This document shows positions 7,849-15,856 of a stretch of DNA of 64,000 nt, piece by piece. The notes beneath the pieces were generated by a model. That model did not search any database. It had not been told where the DNA came from and saw only the letters and a list, made by a program, of their open reading frames with translations. This stretch comes from Planctomycetota bacterium. Its GTDB lineage: Bacteria; Planctomycetota; J058. The translations under genes were made by a program, and so were the position numbers. Position 1 is the stretch's first letter. Each line of letters opens with the position of its first letter. The stretch covers positions 27,230 through 91,229 of the forward strand of contig JAMLIC010000036.1 of the NCBI GenBank assembly GCA_023954375.1. The letters run 5' to 3'.

Positions 7849-8361
7849 GTGTCCGACCCGACGCACGAGCCCGGTGACGGCGGCCCCGACAGCGTCTCCG
7901 GGGCCGGCGACCACGCCGGCCCCGACGGCGACGCTGCCGACGGCGACCAGGTCCTCCTCGACCTGCGCCCCTCCGCCGGCAAGCCGCGCGACCTCGCGCC
8001 CGGCCGCACGCTGCTGCCCGTGTGGTGGCCCTGCTGCTTCATGGGCGGCCTCTTCGCGCTGGCGATGACGCTCATGACCTTGGGCGAGCTCTACAAGGAC
8101 GACGTCTACCCCCACCTGCTCTCGCCCGAGGACCGGCTGAGCGAGGCCGGCTCGCTCGTCGAGGTCGGGCGCCAGCGGATGGTCGAGGCCGAGCGCACCG
8201 GCTCGCCGCTGGCGCTCGAGCAGGCCCTGCACGCCTACGAGCGCGCCCTGCGCTACGTCCCCGACCACCCGCCGGCGCTCGAGGGGATCGCCCGCGCGCG
8301 GGCCGCGCTCGGGCGCGGCCCGGCACCGCAGGTCGAGGCGCCGGAGCCCGAGCGGCGTTGA
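7849..8361 (+). CDS. Single-pass membrane protein with TPR-like helices
   Basis: This is a 170-residue protein. The first 50 residues are Gly/Asp/Pro-rich and probably disordered. One membrane helix (about residues 56-80: LLPVWWPCCFMGGLFALAMTLM) follows. The C-terminal half has helical TPR-like segments (ALEQALHAYERALRYVPDHPPALEGIARARAALG). Topology would put the TPR part on one side of the membrane as a protein-binding module. The GTG at 7849 has no Shine-Dalgarno sequence but a TAGCCT box 7 bases upstream. No specific function is assigned. Confidence 0.75.
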   Translation: MSDPTHEPGDGGPDSVSGAGDHAGPDGDAADGDQVLLDLRPSAGKPRDLAPGRTLLPVWWPCCFMGGLFALAMTLMTLGELYKDDVYPHLLSPEDRLSEAGSLVEVGRQRMVEAERTGSPLALEQALHAYERALRYVPDHPPALEGIARARAALGRGPAPQVEAPEPERR

Positions 8362-8423
8362 GCGGCGTCCGCCCCTGGACGCGGCCGGGGGGAGGGGCGA
8401 GAACGGGGGCTGGAGGCGAGCCC

Positions 8424-8804
8424 ATGGGCCACAACGCGGGGTTCCTCAAGCTGGTGGACGACGCCAAGTCGCGCGTGCGCGAGGTCACGGTCGACGAGGT
8501 CAAGGCGAAGCTCGACCGGGGCGACAAGTTCCACTTCGTCGACGTCCGCGAGGACTCGGAGTGGACCCAGGATCATGCCCGCGGCGCGCGGCACCTGGGG
8601 CGCGGCGTGCTCGAGCGCGACATCGAGGGCGCGATCCCCGACCGGTCGGCCGAGATCGTCCTCTACTGTGGCGGCGGCTTCCGCTCGGCGCTCGCGGCCG
8701 ACAGCCTCCTGCGCATGGGCTACACGAACGTGGCGTCCATGGCCGGCGGGATCCGCGCCTGGCGCGAGCGGCAGCTCCCCATGGAGACCGGCAACGGAGG
8801 GTGA
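8424..8804 (+). CDS. Single-domain rhodanese-like sulfurtransferase
   Basis: This is a 126-residue protein that is almost entirely one rhodanese domain. It starts with the VTVDEVKAKL substrate-binding helix, then FHFVDVREDSEW (the DVRE motif), and the active-site loop Y-C-G-G-G-F-R-S-A with Cys82 as the expected persulfide-carrying residue. It ends in NVASMAGGIRAWRE (the GG-x-x-x-W motif). Such cytoplasmic proteins move sulfur to thiols or cyanide or act in thiol signalling. The ATG at 8424 follows GGAGGCGAG. The neighbours give no pathway. Confidence 0.9.
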   Translation: MGHNAGFLKLVDDAKSRVREVTVDEVKAKLDRGDKFHFVDVREDSEWTQDHARGARHLGRGVLERDIEGAIPDRSAEIVLYCGGGFRSALAADSLLRMGYTNVASMAGGIRAWRERQLPMETGNGG

Positions 8805-8951
8805 CCGACGGCTGCGGCTGCGGCCGCGGCGCACAGCAGGGCCGCTCGATCCAGTCGAGGGCTGACGTGACCGCGCGAGCCGCGCAGACGACGGCGCGCG
8901 CCCCCCGCTCGCACCGGCATCCGCGGCCGCCAGGCCGTCGATCACACCGCG

Positions 8952-9722
8952 TCAGCGCAGGGCCGGGTCGAGGAGCACCACGTGGCGGACCAGGGGGTCC
9001 GTCGTCGTCACGAGCGCCTCGCGGGCCGCCACGTCGCCGAGGCGGGCCAGCGCGAGGAGGCGTGTCGGACGGTCGCCGGGCGGCGGTGCGTCGTCGAGCA
9101 GGTAGGCGAACAGGTCCTGGTCGCGCAAGTCGTGGGCCGGGCGGCGCAGCGCCGCGGCGGCGTTCAGGACCTGCGCCGAACGCCCGTCGAGGAGGGCCCG
9201 CCCGAGGAGCGCCGTGGCCCCGGGGGGGCACGCGTCGAGCAGCTCCGCCAGGGTCCGGCGGACCGACGGCATGTCCCGCGCCGTGGCCAGCGCGCCGAGC
9301 TGCGACTCGACGGCCTCGGGCAGCCGGCCCAGGGCCGCGAGCGTCAGGGCGCGCTGCTGCCACGACCAGAAGTAGGTCGGGCGCAGCTGCACCGCCTCGT
9401 CCCACAGCGGGAGGGCCTCCGGAAAGCGCCCGAGGCCGTGCAGGCACTGGGCGCGCCCCTCGATGAACTCCGCCCGCGTCGCGCCCTCCTCCTCGGCGCG
9501 GGCCGCCCACAGGAGGCCGTCGTCGTGGCGCCGCTCGCGCGCGGCGTCCGTCATGTGCTCGAGCGCCACGGCCTTGCGCCCGTCCGGCCAGAGCTCCCAG
9601 GCCACCGCCAGCGCGGCGGTCCGCGCGGCGCGGTCGGCACGGTCGGCGGGGTACCAGCCGCGCGACAGCCAGCCACGGACCTGCGGCCTGCCCTGGACGT
9701 CCTGGACGAGGTGGTCGACCAC
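8952..9722 (-). CDS. C-terminal part of the Ser/Thr kinase gene, in a different frame (TPR-like)
   Basis: This is 256 residues from a formal GTG at 9722, but clear coding sense extends further upstream in the same frame to about 9930, with no start codon there (ERLEAAAAALEDDVARADAL, then GIDAQRLRDLAGDRAPTV). It is therefore almost certainly the C-terminal region of the kinase gene at 9736-12156, cut off by a one-base frame shift. The visible part is a helical repeat region of TPR type (AQCLHGLGRFPEALPLWDEA, QQRALTLAALGRLPEAVESQ). The restored protein would be about 1,070 residues. Confidence 0.7.
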   Translation of the reverse strand: MVDHLVQDVQGRPQVRGWLSRGWYPADRADRAARTAALAVAWELWPDGRKAVALEHMTDAARERRHDDGLLWAARAEEEGATRAEFIEGRAQCLHGLGRFPEALPLWDEAVQLRPTYFWSWQQRALTLAALGRLPEAVESQLGALATARDMPSVRRTLAELLDACPPGATALLGRALLDGRSAQVLNAAAALRRPAHDLRDQDLFAYLLDDAPPPGDRPTRLLALARLGDVAAREALVTTTDPLVRHVVLLDPALR

Positions 9723-9735
9723 CGTCGGCGCGCGA

Positions 9736-12156
9736 TCACCCGCGAGGTCGCGCAGGCGCTGCGCGTCGATCCCGGCGGCCGCCGCGTCCCCCGCCAGCGC
9801 GCGGGCCAGGAGCGCCCGGGCGAGGGCGTCCGCGCGGGCGACGTCGTCCTCGAGCGCCGCGGCCGCCGCCTCCAGCCGCTCGGCGGCGAGGGCCGCGAGC
9901 GCGGCGCGTGCGGCGGCGGCGGCGGCGACACGCCGGCGAGGCCGGGTCGGCGCGGCGCGGGCACGTCAGGCGCGCGAGGTCCCGCGCGGCCCGGACCCAC
10001 GCCTCGACGCCCGGCGGGGCGTCGTCGCGCCGCCGCCCCGCGACGGCCGGGAAGCGGACCCGCGGCCCCGAGGAGCCGAAGCCGGCGCGGCCCCCGCCGA
10101 CGAGCGGCGCCGCGGCGACGAGCGCCGCGCGCGCCCCGCCGGCGACCGCCTCCCCGCGGAGGACGCCGGCGCGGCGCTCGAGCAGGAGCCAGCCGGAGGC
10201 GTCCGGCGGGGCGTCGAGCTCGGCCGCCGCGAGCAGGTCGTCGCCGCCGCGCAGGACCAGCCGCCGGCCCGCCAGCTCGAGGGTCGCGTCGCCCAGCGCG
10301 ACCACCGGCCCCGCCGCCCGCGCGAGCTCGCGCTCGAACACGGCCGCGACCGCGAGCGCCGCGGCCTCCTCGTCACCGGGCGCGAGCGCGAGCGCGGGCG
10401 CGTCGAGCCGGCGCGGGGCGCCCTCGAGCTCGAGCCGATGGAGCTCGAGGTCGATTTCGATCAGGCCGAGGTTCCAGCCCGCGTCCCAGTCGGGCGCCTC
10501 CCAGCCCTCGAGGCGGTCGAGGGGCTCGCACGGCGCGTCGTCGAGGCGCACCCGCGCGCCGGGCCCGGCCCAGGGGGCGAGCTCGAGCGCCCGGACCGCG
10601 GTCCCGAGCGCGAACGGCAGCGGGCCCCCGCGCGCGGCGCCGGAGAGGGCGAGGGTCCCGCCGCGCCCGAAGACCCCGAGGCTGACGTAGCCCTCGCCCG
10701 CGCCGCGCCAGAGCGCCAGCGACAGCTCCCGGTAGTCGACGACCGTCGCCTCGCGCACGTGGACGCGGAGCGCCGGGGCCCCCCAGCGCCCGTCGCCGAG
10801 GAGGACCGAGAAGGGCCCGGCGTCGTCGGGCGCGAGGAGGCGGACCGTCCCGTCCGGCGCGCCGCGGATCACCTCGAAGCCGCTGGCCGGTCCGGAGAGC
10901 AGGCGCGGGGGCGTCGACAACGCCTCGAGCGCGGAGGCGTCCAGGCGGACCGCCACCCGGCCGCCCGGGCGGAGCGTCGCCTCGCCCCGGAACGCCGCCG
11001 CGAGGGCGGCGGGGTCGCCGCGCAGGACGGCCTCGAGCGGCGCGGCCGTGTCGGGGGCGGCCCACAGCGCGGGCGCCTGCGGGAGCGCGGGCGCGCCCTC
11101 CCCCTGGCGCCAGGTGACCCGCCACCCGGGCCGGGGCTCGAGGCCGTCCGGCCAGGACGACGTCGCAGGCGGCGCAGGCGCGGCGTCGGCCTCGAGGGGC
11201 GGCGGCGCTCCCGGCCGGAGGACCAGCCCGACCGCCCCCACCCCCGTCACGGCCAGGGCCAGGCCGGCCACCAGGGCCCGCCGGCGCATGCGCCGCCGGC
11301 GCGGGGCGCGCGCCGCGGGACGGAGGGCGGTGTCGAGCGCGTCGGCGAAGACCGCGGCGGTCGGCCGCTCCTCGGGGCGCTTGGCGAGGGTCCGGGCGCA
11401 CAGGTCGTCCAGCGCCGCCGGCGCGCCGGGCGTCAGCGCGCTCACCCGCGGCGGCGGCTGCTCGAGCACCTGCGCCAGCACGGCGAGCGCCGTCGTCCCG
11501 ACGAACGGCGGCCGGCCGGTGAGGAGCGTGAACAGGGTCGCGCCGAGGGCGTGGACGTCGGCCGGCGGGCCGACCGGCCCGAAGGAACCGCCGGGGTCCG
11601 CCTGCTCGGGCGGCATGAACGAGGGCGTGCCCATGACCTCGCCCGTGAGCGTCAGGCGCGTCGCGCCCCCGTCGATCGAGGTCCGCGCCGGATCGCGGCC
11701 GACGAGGCCGAAGTCGACGAGCACGGGGCGCTCGGTCCCGCGCTCGATCAGGACGTTCTGCGGCTTGACGTCGCGGTGGACGACGCCGTGCGCGTGGCAC
11801 AGGGCCAGCGCCCGGGCGACCGGGGCCAGGGCCCACGCCGCCCAGCCTGGCGCCGGGACGCCGCGGCGCGAGAGCCAGGTGCCCAGGTCCTCGCCGTCGA
11901 CCCGCTCCATGACCAGGTACGGGCGGCCGCGGTCGACGCCGTGGTCCAGCGCGCGCACGAGCGCCGGGTGCGGAGGGAGCGCCTGCAGGGCGCGCGCCTC
12001 GCGCTGGAAGCGCGCGACCGCCGCCGGGTCGTGCGGCTCGAGGAGCAGCTTGAGCGCGACCTCCCGCCCCGTGCGCCCGTCGCGCGCCAGGAGGACGACG
12101 CCCTGCCCGCCGCGGGCGAGCTCGCGCTCGACGAGATAGGGACCGACGCGCTGCAC
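9736..12156 (-). CDS. Membrane Ser/Thr protein kinase (Hanks type), 3' end frameshifted
   Basis: The N-terminal kinase domain (about residues 5-270) has a complete set of motifs: the glycine loop A-R-G-G-Q-G-V-V, the ATP lysine in VALK (Lys36), the catalytic loop H-R-D-V-K-P-Q-N and V-D-F-G. A basic stretch and one membrane helix (ALVAGLALAVTGVGAVGLVL) follow, then a beta-rich extracytoplasmic region that includes WNLGLIEIDLELHRLELEG. After about position 9935 the frame turns into an Arg-rich shadow while good coding continues in another frame (8952-9722), so the last 60 residues here are not real. The GTG start lacks a Shine-Dalgarno sequence but has TAGACT 6 bases before it. Such kinases phosphorylate targets often read by FHA domains; substrates are unknown. 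Confidence 0.85.
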   Translation of the reverse strand: MQRVGPYLVERELARGGQGVVLLARDGRTGREVALKLLLEPHDPAAVARFQREARALQALPPHPALVRALDHGVDRGRPYLVMERVDGEDLGTWLSRRGVPAPGWAAWALAPVARALALCHAHGVVHRDVKPQNVLIERGTERPVLVDFGLVGRDPARTSIDGGATRLTLTGEVMGTPSFMPPEQADPGGSFGPVGPPADVHALGATLFTLLTGRPPFVGTTALAVLAQVLEQPPPRVSALTPGAPAALDDLCARTLAKRPEERPTAAVFADALDTALRPAARAPRRRRMRRRALVAGLALAVTGVGAVGLVLRPGAPPPLEADAAPAPPATSSWPDGLEPRPGWRVTWRQGEGAPALPQAPALWAAPDTAAPLEAVLRGDPAALAAAFRGEATLRPGGRVAVRLDASALEALSTPPRLLSGPASGFEVIRGAPDGTVRLLAPDDAGPFSVLLGDGRWGAPALRVHVREATVVDYRELSLALWRGAGEGYVSLGVFGRGGTLALSGAARGGPLPFALGTAVRALELAPWAGPGARVRLDDAPCEPLDRLEGWEAPDWDAGWNLGLIEIDLELHRLELEGAPRRLDAPALALAPGDEEAAALAVAAVFERELARAAGPVVALGDATLELAGRRLVLRGGDDLLAAAELDAPPDASGWLLLERRAGVLRGEAVAGGARAALVAAAPLVGGGRAGFGSSGPRVRFPAVAGRRRDDAPPGVEAWVRAARDLARLTCPRRADPASPACRRRRRRTRRARGPRRRAAGGGGRGARGRRRPRGRPRPGAPGPRAGGGRGGRRDRRAAPARPRG

Positions 12157-12162
12157 CCGGAG

Positions 12163-12168
12163 AGTCTA
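12163..12168 (-). promoter_or_regulatory. Candidate -10 box (TAGACT) of the kinase gene, leaderless type
   Basis: TAGACT on the minus strand ends 6 bases before the GTG start at 12156. There is no Shine-Dalgarno sequence. Confidence 0.55.
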
Positions 12169-12279
12169 CGGAGCTCCGCCCTCCGCGCGGAGGGCGACGC
12201 CGAGCCCCAGCCCTTCCGGGGGGGTGGAGCGGCCGCCGGAGCCGTCCGAGCCCGGTCGGCCCCGCGGTCGCCCCTCGGG

Positions 12280-12942
12280 TCAGTAGACGCGCTTCAGGAG
12301 CTCGCTCACGACGTAGCGCGCCGCCTCCGGCTCCTCCCACCAGCGCTCGACCGCCGGCGCCGGCGCGGGGCAGGAGAGCACCTCGACGCCGTGCGGCGCC
12401 GCCGCGCGGCGGAACGCCGCGGCGGCGCGCCCCGAGTGCCAGGCGTCGGTGACGAGGAGCACCGTCTTGCAGCCGCGCTCGACCAGCAGCGGCAGGGTCA
12501 GGCGGGCGTCCTCGTCGGTGGTCGTCGACCCGGTCTGGGCGACGACCCGCTCCGGCGGCACGCCGAGGCGCACGGCGTGCGCCTTCATGACCTTGCCCCA
12601 GGTGAGCTCGTCGTAGAGCTGCCCGCCGGCCGTGACGAACGGCCCGCGCGGGACCAGGCCGCGCTCCCAGAGCGCGACGGCGTGGGCGACTCGCCCGCCG
12701 CGGTGGTCGCCGCCGAGGACGACCACCGCGTCGGCCTCGCGCGGCTCGTCCCGGGCCTCGAGGAGCGGCGGGATCCGCACGAGGAGCGGGGCGCGGGCCA
12801 GGTAGAGCCCGCCCAGGACCAGCGGACCGAAGACCAGGAGGAGCCGGCCCCAGCGGACGCGGCGGCGCGGGCGCTCGTCCTCGTCGTCGCGTCGCCGCGC
12901 CGCGGGCTCGGCCGGCCCGTCGAACGCCGGCAGGTCGGTCAC
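12280..12942 (-). CDS. DUF218 (YdcF/SanA-like) membrane protein
   Basis: This is a 220-residue protein with one N-terminal membrane helix (RLLLVFGPLVLGGLYLA) and a DUF218 domain. The domain signatures are ADAVVVLGGD for the first strand, GSTTTDEDA, and LLVTDAWHSGRAAAAFRRA. YdcF-type proteins are linked to envelope or wall-precursor processes in other bacteria, but the chemistry is not established. GTG at 12942 forms a GTGA overlap with the stop of the upstream amidohydrolase, so the two are co-translated. Confidence 0.85.
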   Translation of the reverse strand: MTDLPAFDGPAEPAARRRDDEDERPRRRVRWGRLLLVFGPLVLGGLYLARAPLLVRIPPLLEARDEPREADAVVVLGGDHRGGRVAHAVALWERGLVPRGPFVTAGGQLYDELTWGKVMKAHAVRLGVPPERVVAQTGSTTTDEDARLTLPLLVERGCKTVLLVTDAWHSGRAAAAFRRAAAPHGVEVLSCPAPAPAVERWWEEPEAARYVVSELLKRVY

Positions 12943-14402
12943 CGGTTCGCCCCGGTCCCCTTGAGCGCGCCGGTGCGCGCCTTGTACTCGTCGAGCCGCT
13001 CCGAGAGCCACTGGACCTGCCGGCCGATCTCGTCGGCGTCGAGCGACACGAGCCGGAAGTCGTCCTTGACCACGCGCCCGCCCGCGACGACCCAGCGCGC
13101 CTCGCTGCCGTCGCTGGCCCAGATCAGGTTCTCGACGACGTTCGTCACCTTCGTCGGGATCAAATTCGGGCGCCGCAGGTCGATCAGCACCAGGTCGGCG
13201 GCCTTGCCCGGCTCGAGGGAGCCCGCGTTCACGCCGAGGATGTTCGCCGCGTCGACGGTGATCATCTCGAGCACCTGCTGCGCGGGCAGGTTCTCGGCCC
13301 GCTTGTGCAGGGCCTTCTGGTACTGCGAGGCCAGCCGGGCGGCGGCGAGGATGTTCTGGCTGTCGGCGCTGCCCGAGCCGTCGGTCGAGATCGCCACCGG
13401 GATCCCCTGCTCGAGCATCTCCATGATCGGCGGCATGCCCGAGCCGAGGATCGTGTTGGCGAGCGGGTTGTGGACGATCCGCGTCCCCGTGTCGCGGAGG
13501 ATCTTCAGGTCATCTGGCGTCGTCTGCACCTGGTGGGCGAGGAGCGTCTTGTCGTCGAGGATCCCCAGGTCGAGGGCGTAGCGCACCTCGGTCGTCCCGT
13601 ACTCGCGCTTGAACCACTCCGTCGTGCCGTGCTCCTCGGAGCTGTGCGTGTGGAAGAGCGTCCCCCGCTCGCGCGACCAGGCCTTGAGCGCCTTGAGCAT
13701 CTCCGGCCCGTTGCTGAACAGCTGGTCGGGGCCCGGGATCACCTGCAGGCGCGCGTCGCCCGCGTGGCGGGCGGCGGCGCGGTCGAGCCGGTCGACGGCC
13801 TTGGTGTGGGGGATGTCGAGCAGCCCCTCGAAGTAGTGCCGGTCCTGCCCGCCGACCGCGATGATCATGCGCGTGCCGGCGCGCGCGTTGGCCTCGGCCA
13901 GCTCGTCGACGTGGTACTTGCTGTAGTTGCAGTGGTGCGTGAGCGCCGTGGTGATCCCGTAGTAGAGGTCGTCGACCTTCGCCTTGAGGTAGGTGACCAG
14001 GTGCGGCGACGCGCCCAGGTGCGCGGTGAGCGCGGCCTCCTCCTCGTCGAGGAACTTCGTGAACACGTTCACGGCGCCGTCGAGCCAGGCGGTGAGCGGC
14101 ACGTCCTTGACCATGCCGATGATCGGCGACTCGTGGTCGTGGCCGTGCGCCTTGACGAAGCCGGGCAGGAGCACGCCGTCGTGCTGGACCAGGTCGTCGG
14201 TCGACCTCGCCGCGGCGACCCCGCCCAGGACCGACAGGACCGGCCGCTCGGCGAGGAGGCGCCGGCCGACCTCGTCGCTGTAGGCCCCGACCTCGAGCAG
14301 GGCGTCGCCCTCCCAGACGGCGTAGCCGTCCTCGATCCGGGTCGTGCGGCCCAGGCGGTCGGAGAGGGGCAGGAGCAGGCGGGCGCGGGCGAACCAGCTC
14401 AA
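12939..14402 (-). CDS. Amidohydrolase-superfamily deaminase-like enzyme (SsnA/TrzA type)
   Basis: This is a 487-residue metal-dependent hydrolase of the amidohydrolase superfamily. Seen in order: an N-terminal beta-sandwich, the metal site L-P-G-F-V-K-A-H-G-H, FHTHSSEEHGT (metal histidine and substrate Glu), TLLAHQVQ, and V-A-I-S-T-D-G-S-G-S with the metal aspartate. The C-terminal NILGVNAGSLEPGKAADLVL block is typical of the ATZ/TRZ, guanine-deaminase and SsnA-like group. The metal ligands look intact, so it should hydrolyse C-N bonds, probably of a heterocycle. SsnA-like genes often travel with selenium-dependent molybdenum hydroxylases, and one lies 4 kb downstream. The TTG start at 14402 has AAAGGAG upstream. 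Confidence 0.85.
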   Translation of the reverse strand: MSWFARARLLLPLSDRLGRTTRIEDGYAVWEGDALLEVGAYSDEVGRRLLAERPVLSVLGGVAAARSTDDLVQHDGVLLPGFVKAHGHDHESPIIGMVKDVPLTAWLDGAVNVFTKFLDEEEAALTAHLGASPHLVTYLKAKVDDLYYGITTALTHHCNYSKYHVDELAEANARAGTRMIIAVGGQDRHYFEGLLDIPHTKAVDRLDRAAARHAGDARLQVIPGPDQLFSNGPEMLKALKAWSRERGTLFHTHSSEEHGTTEWFKREYGTTEVRYALDLGILDDKTLLAHQVQTTPDDLKILRDTGTRIVHNPLANTILGSGMPPIMEMLEQGIPVAISTDGSGSADSQNILAAARLASQYQKALHKRAENLPAQQVLEMITVDAANILGVNAGSLEPGKAADLVLIDLRRPNLIPTKVTNVVENLIWASDGSEARWVVAGGRVVKDDFRLVSLDADEIGRQVQWLSERLDEYKARTGALKGTGANR

Positions 14403-14435
14403 GGTCGGGCTCCTTTCGGCCTGTCGGCCGCTCCG

Positions 14436-14441
14436 ATCCTA
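14436..14441 (-). promoter_or_regulatory. Candidate -10 box (TAGGAT) of the amidohydrolase operon
   Basis: TAGGAT on the minus strand lies 33 bases before the TTG start, with AAAGGAG between. This is a leadered layout. Confidence 0.35.
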
Positions 14442-14494
14442 GCCTGGCCGGCGCTCGACCGGCGTGGGCGGAGACCTCGCGACCTCCCGCGTCG

Positions 14495-15046
14495 TCAGGG
14501 CAGGCTGGTGGGGTTGACGAGGGCCAGCAAGACGAGCTGCAGCGGCCAGGTCACCGCGTCGAGCGCGATCGCGAGGGGGTAGAGCAGGGCCAGCAGGACC
14601 TGCCTGCCCTGCTGCGACGACGGCGCCGGGCGGCGACGGTCCTCGTCGTGGTCCGGCAGCTCCAGGGTGACGTGACCGGCGCGTCCCCTGACGTCGAGCA
14701 CCCCCTGGGTGAAGTCGAAGTCCTGCTTCGGCACGAGCCGGATGCCGGACGCGTGGTCCGGATCGTGGGCGCGCACCGACGTCGTCGTGCCCGGGGTCTG
14801 GAGGCGCCAGCCGGCCAGATCGGGACGCACGTCGTAGCGCACCCGGAGGCCGGCGGGGTAGGTGGCGTCGATGCAGTAGAAGTGCGGTGGTTCACCGACC
14901 TCCTCGACCACGAGCGCGGGGGTCACCTCGCGCGACGGCTCGGACCTGCCGCGGGCGGCAGACTCGATCTCCATGCTGAGGAGGATGGTCACGCAGCCCG
15001 GGCTGCCGAGGAGGAGGAGGAGGGCTGCCAGGAGGTGCGGGCGCAT
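14495..15046 (-). CDS. Small lipoprotein, YceK/YidQ-like in outline
   Basis: This is a 183-residue lipoprotein precursor with lipobox G-S-P-G-C at about residue 18 (HLLAALLLLLGSPGCVT). A beta-rich middle (LRVRYDVRPDLAGWRL, HVTLELPDHDED) is followed by a C-terminal hydrophobic helix (LLALLYPLAIALDAVTWPLQ). The order lipobox, short globular part, then L-Y-P-x-A-x-x-D resembles YceK/YidQ-type small lipoproteins, but the match is weak and the function is unknown. The start at 15046 places the signal sequence exactly at the N-terminus. Confidence 0.7.
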   Translation of the reverse strand: MRPHLLAALLLLLGSPGCVTILLSMEIESAARGRSEPSREVTPALVVEEVGEPPHFYCIDATYPAGLRVRYDVRPDLAGWRLQTPGTTTSVRAHDPDHASGIRLVPKQDFDFTQGVLDVRGRAGHVTLELPDHDEDRRRPAPSSQQGRQVLLALLYPLAIALDAVTWPLQLVLLALVNPTSLP

Positions 15047-15136
15047 GGCGCCAGCGTGCCAGAGCCGAGGCGCCCGCTCCGGTCACTCCCGCGAATCGGA
15101 CCGTTCAGCCAGGCTGATCGCAGCGTCGGCCGGCGG

Positions 15137-15856
15137 TCACCCGCCTCGCCCGGGCCGTCCGAGCCCGGCCCGGCGCGCCTGCCTCGGCCGCGGCAGGGGC
15201 GCGAAGCCGATCACCCAGCAGAGCGCCGCGGCGACGCCGAGGCTCAGCGAGACGACCGGGTTGCCGGTGAGGGCGAGGAGCGTCGACGTCACCGCGCCGG
15301 ACACGCCGAGCGACGCGAGCGAGCGCGCGACGAGCTCGCGCTGGTCGGCCGTGAGCCGCGGCCGGCGCGGCGCCGGCCGCGGGACGCCCCAGCCGTCGTG
15401 GTCGCCGCTCCCGCAGCCGCGGGTGGCGCAGCGCGCCCGGTTCCCGCGGCAGCCGAGGTGGTAGACGGCGCCGCACCCGGCGCAGGCCAGCCGCTCCCAG
15501 GCGAAGGCGCTCGTCACCTTGCCGTGGCACCCCGGGCAGCGGCCGCCGCGGCGGCGATCGTCCACGTCGGCGCGGCCGGCGCAGCCGAGCGTGGCGCACG
15601 CGCCCAGCTCGGCCCAGCAGTCGCGGTGGTACGCGGCGCCGCAGCCGCAGTCGTGCCGCGCCGGGTCGAGCGGGTCGTGGCAGTAGGCGCACGTCGCGGC
15701 CGAGGCCCTCGCCGCGACCCGCACGACCGCGGGCGTCAGGCGCAGCTCGAGCGAGGCCCGGGTGCCGGCGCGCAACACGCAGCCTCCCGGGTGCGTTCGA
15801 CCCTCCTGGCGCGGCAGCGTCACCGGCCGGACGCGCAGGCGGGGGCGCACCGTCAC
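15137..15856 (-). CDS. Membrane protein with two prokaryotic RING-finger modules
   Basis: This is a 239-residue protein with two successive cysteine/histidine modules. The first runs from Cys56 to Cys92 (CAYC, C-G-C-G-A-A-Y-H-R-D-C-W, CATLGC) and the second from Cys107 to Cys148 (CPGC, C-A-G-C-G-A-V-Y-H-L-G-C, CATRGC). The Y-H-x-x-C-W pattern is that of the Prok-RING family, a zinc-binding relative of eukaryotic RING fingers. A hydrophobic C-terminal segment (VVSLSLGVAAALCWVIGF) should anchor it. The GTG start at 15856 overlaps the upstream stop as GTGA. A role as a ubiquitin-like ligase or protein-binding module is possible but unproven; no E1 or E2 gene is nearby. Confidence 0.75.
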   Translation of the reverse strand: MTVRPRLRVRPVTLPRQEGRTHPGGCVLRAGTRASLELRLTPAVVRVAARASAATCAYCHDPLDPARHDCGCGAAYHRDCWAELGACATLGCAGRADVDDRRRGGRCPGCHGKVTSAFAWERLACAGCGAVYHLGCRGNRARCATRGCGSGDHDGWGVPRPAPRRPRLTADQRELVARSLASLGVSGAVTSTLLALTGNPVVSLSLGVAAALCWVIGFAPLPRPRQARRAGLGRPGRGG

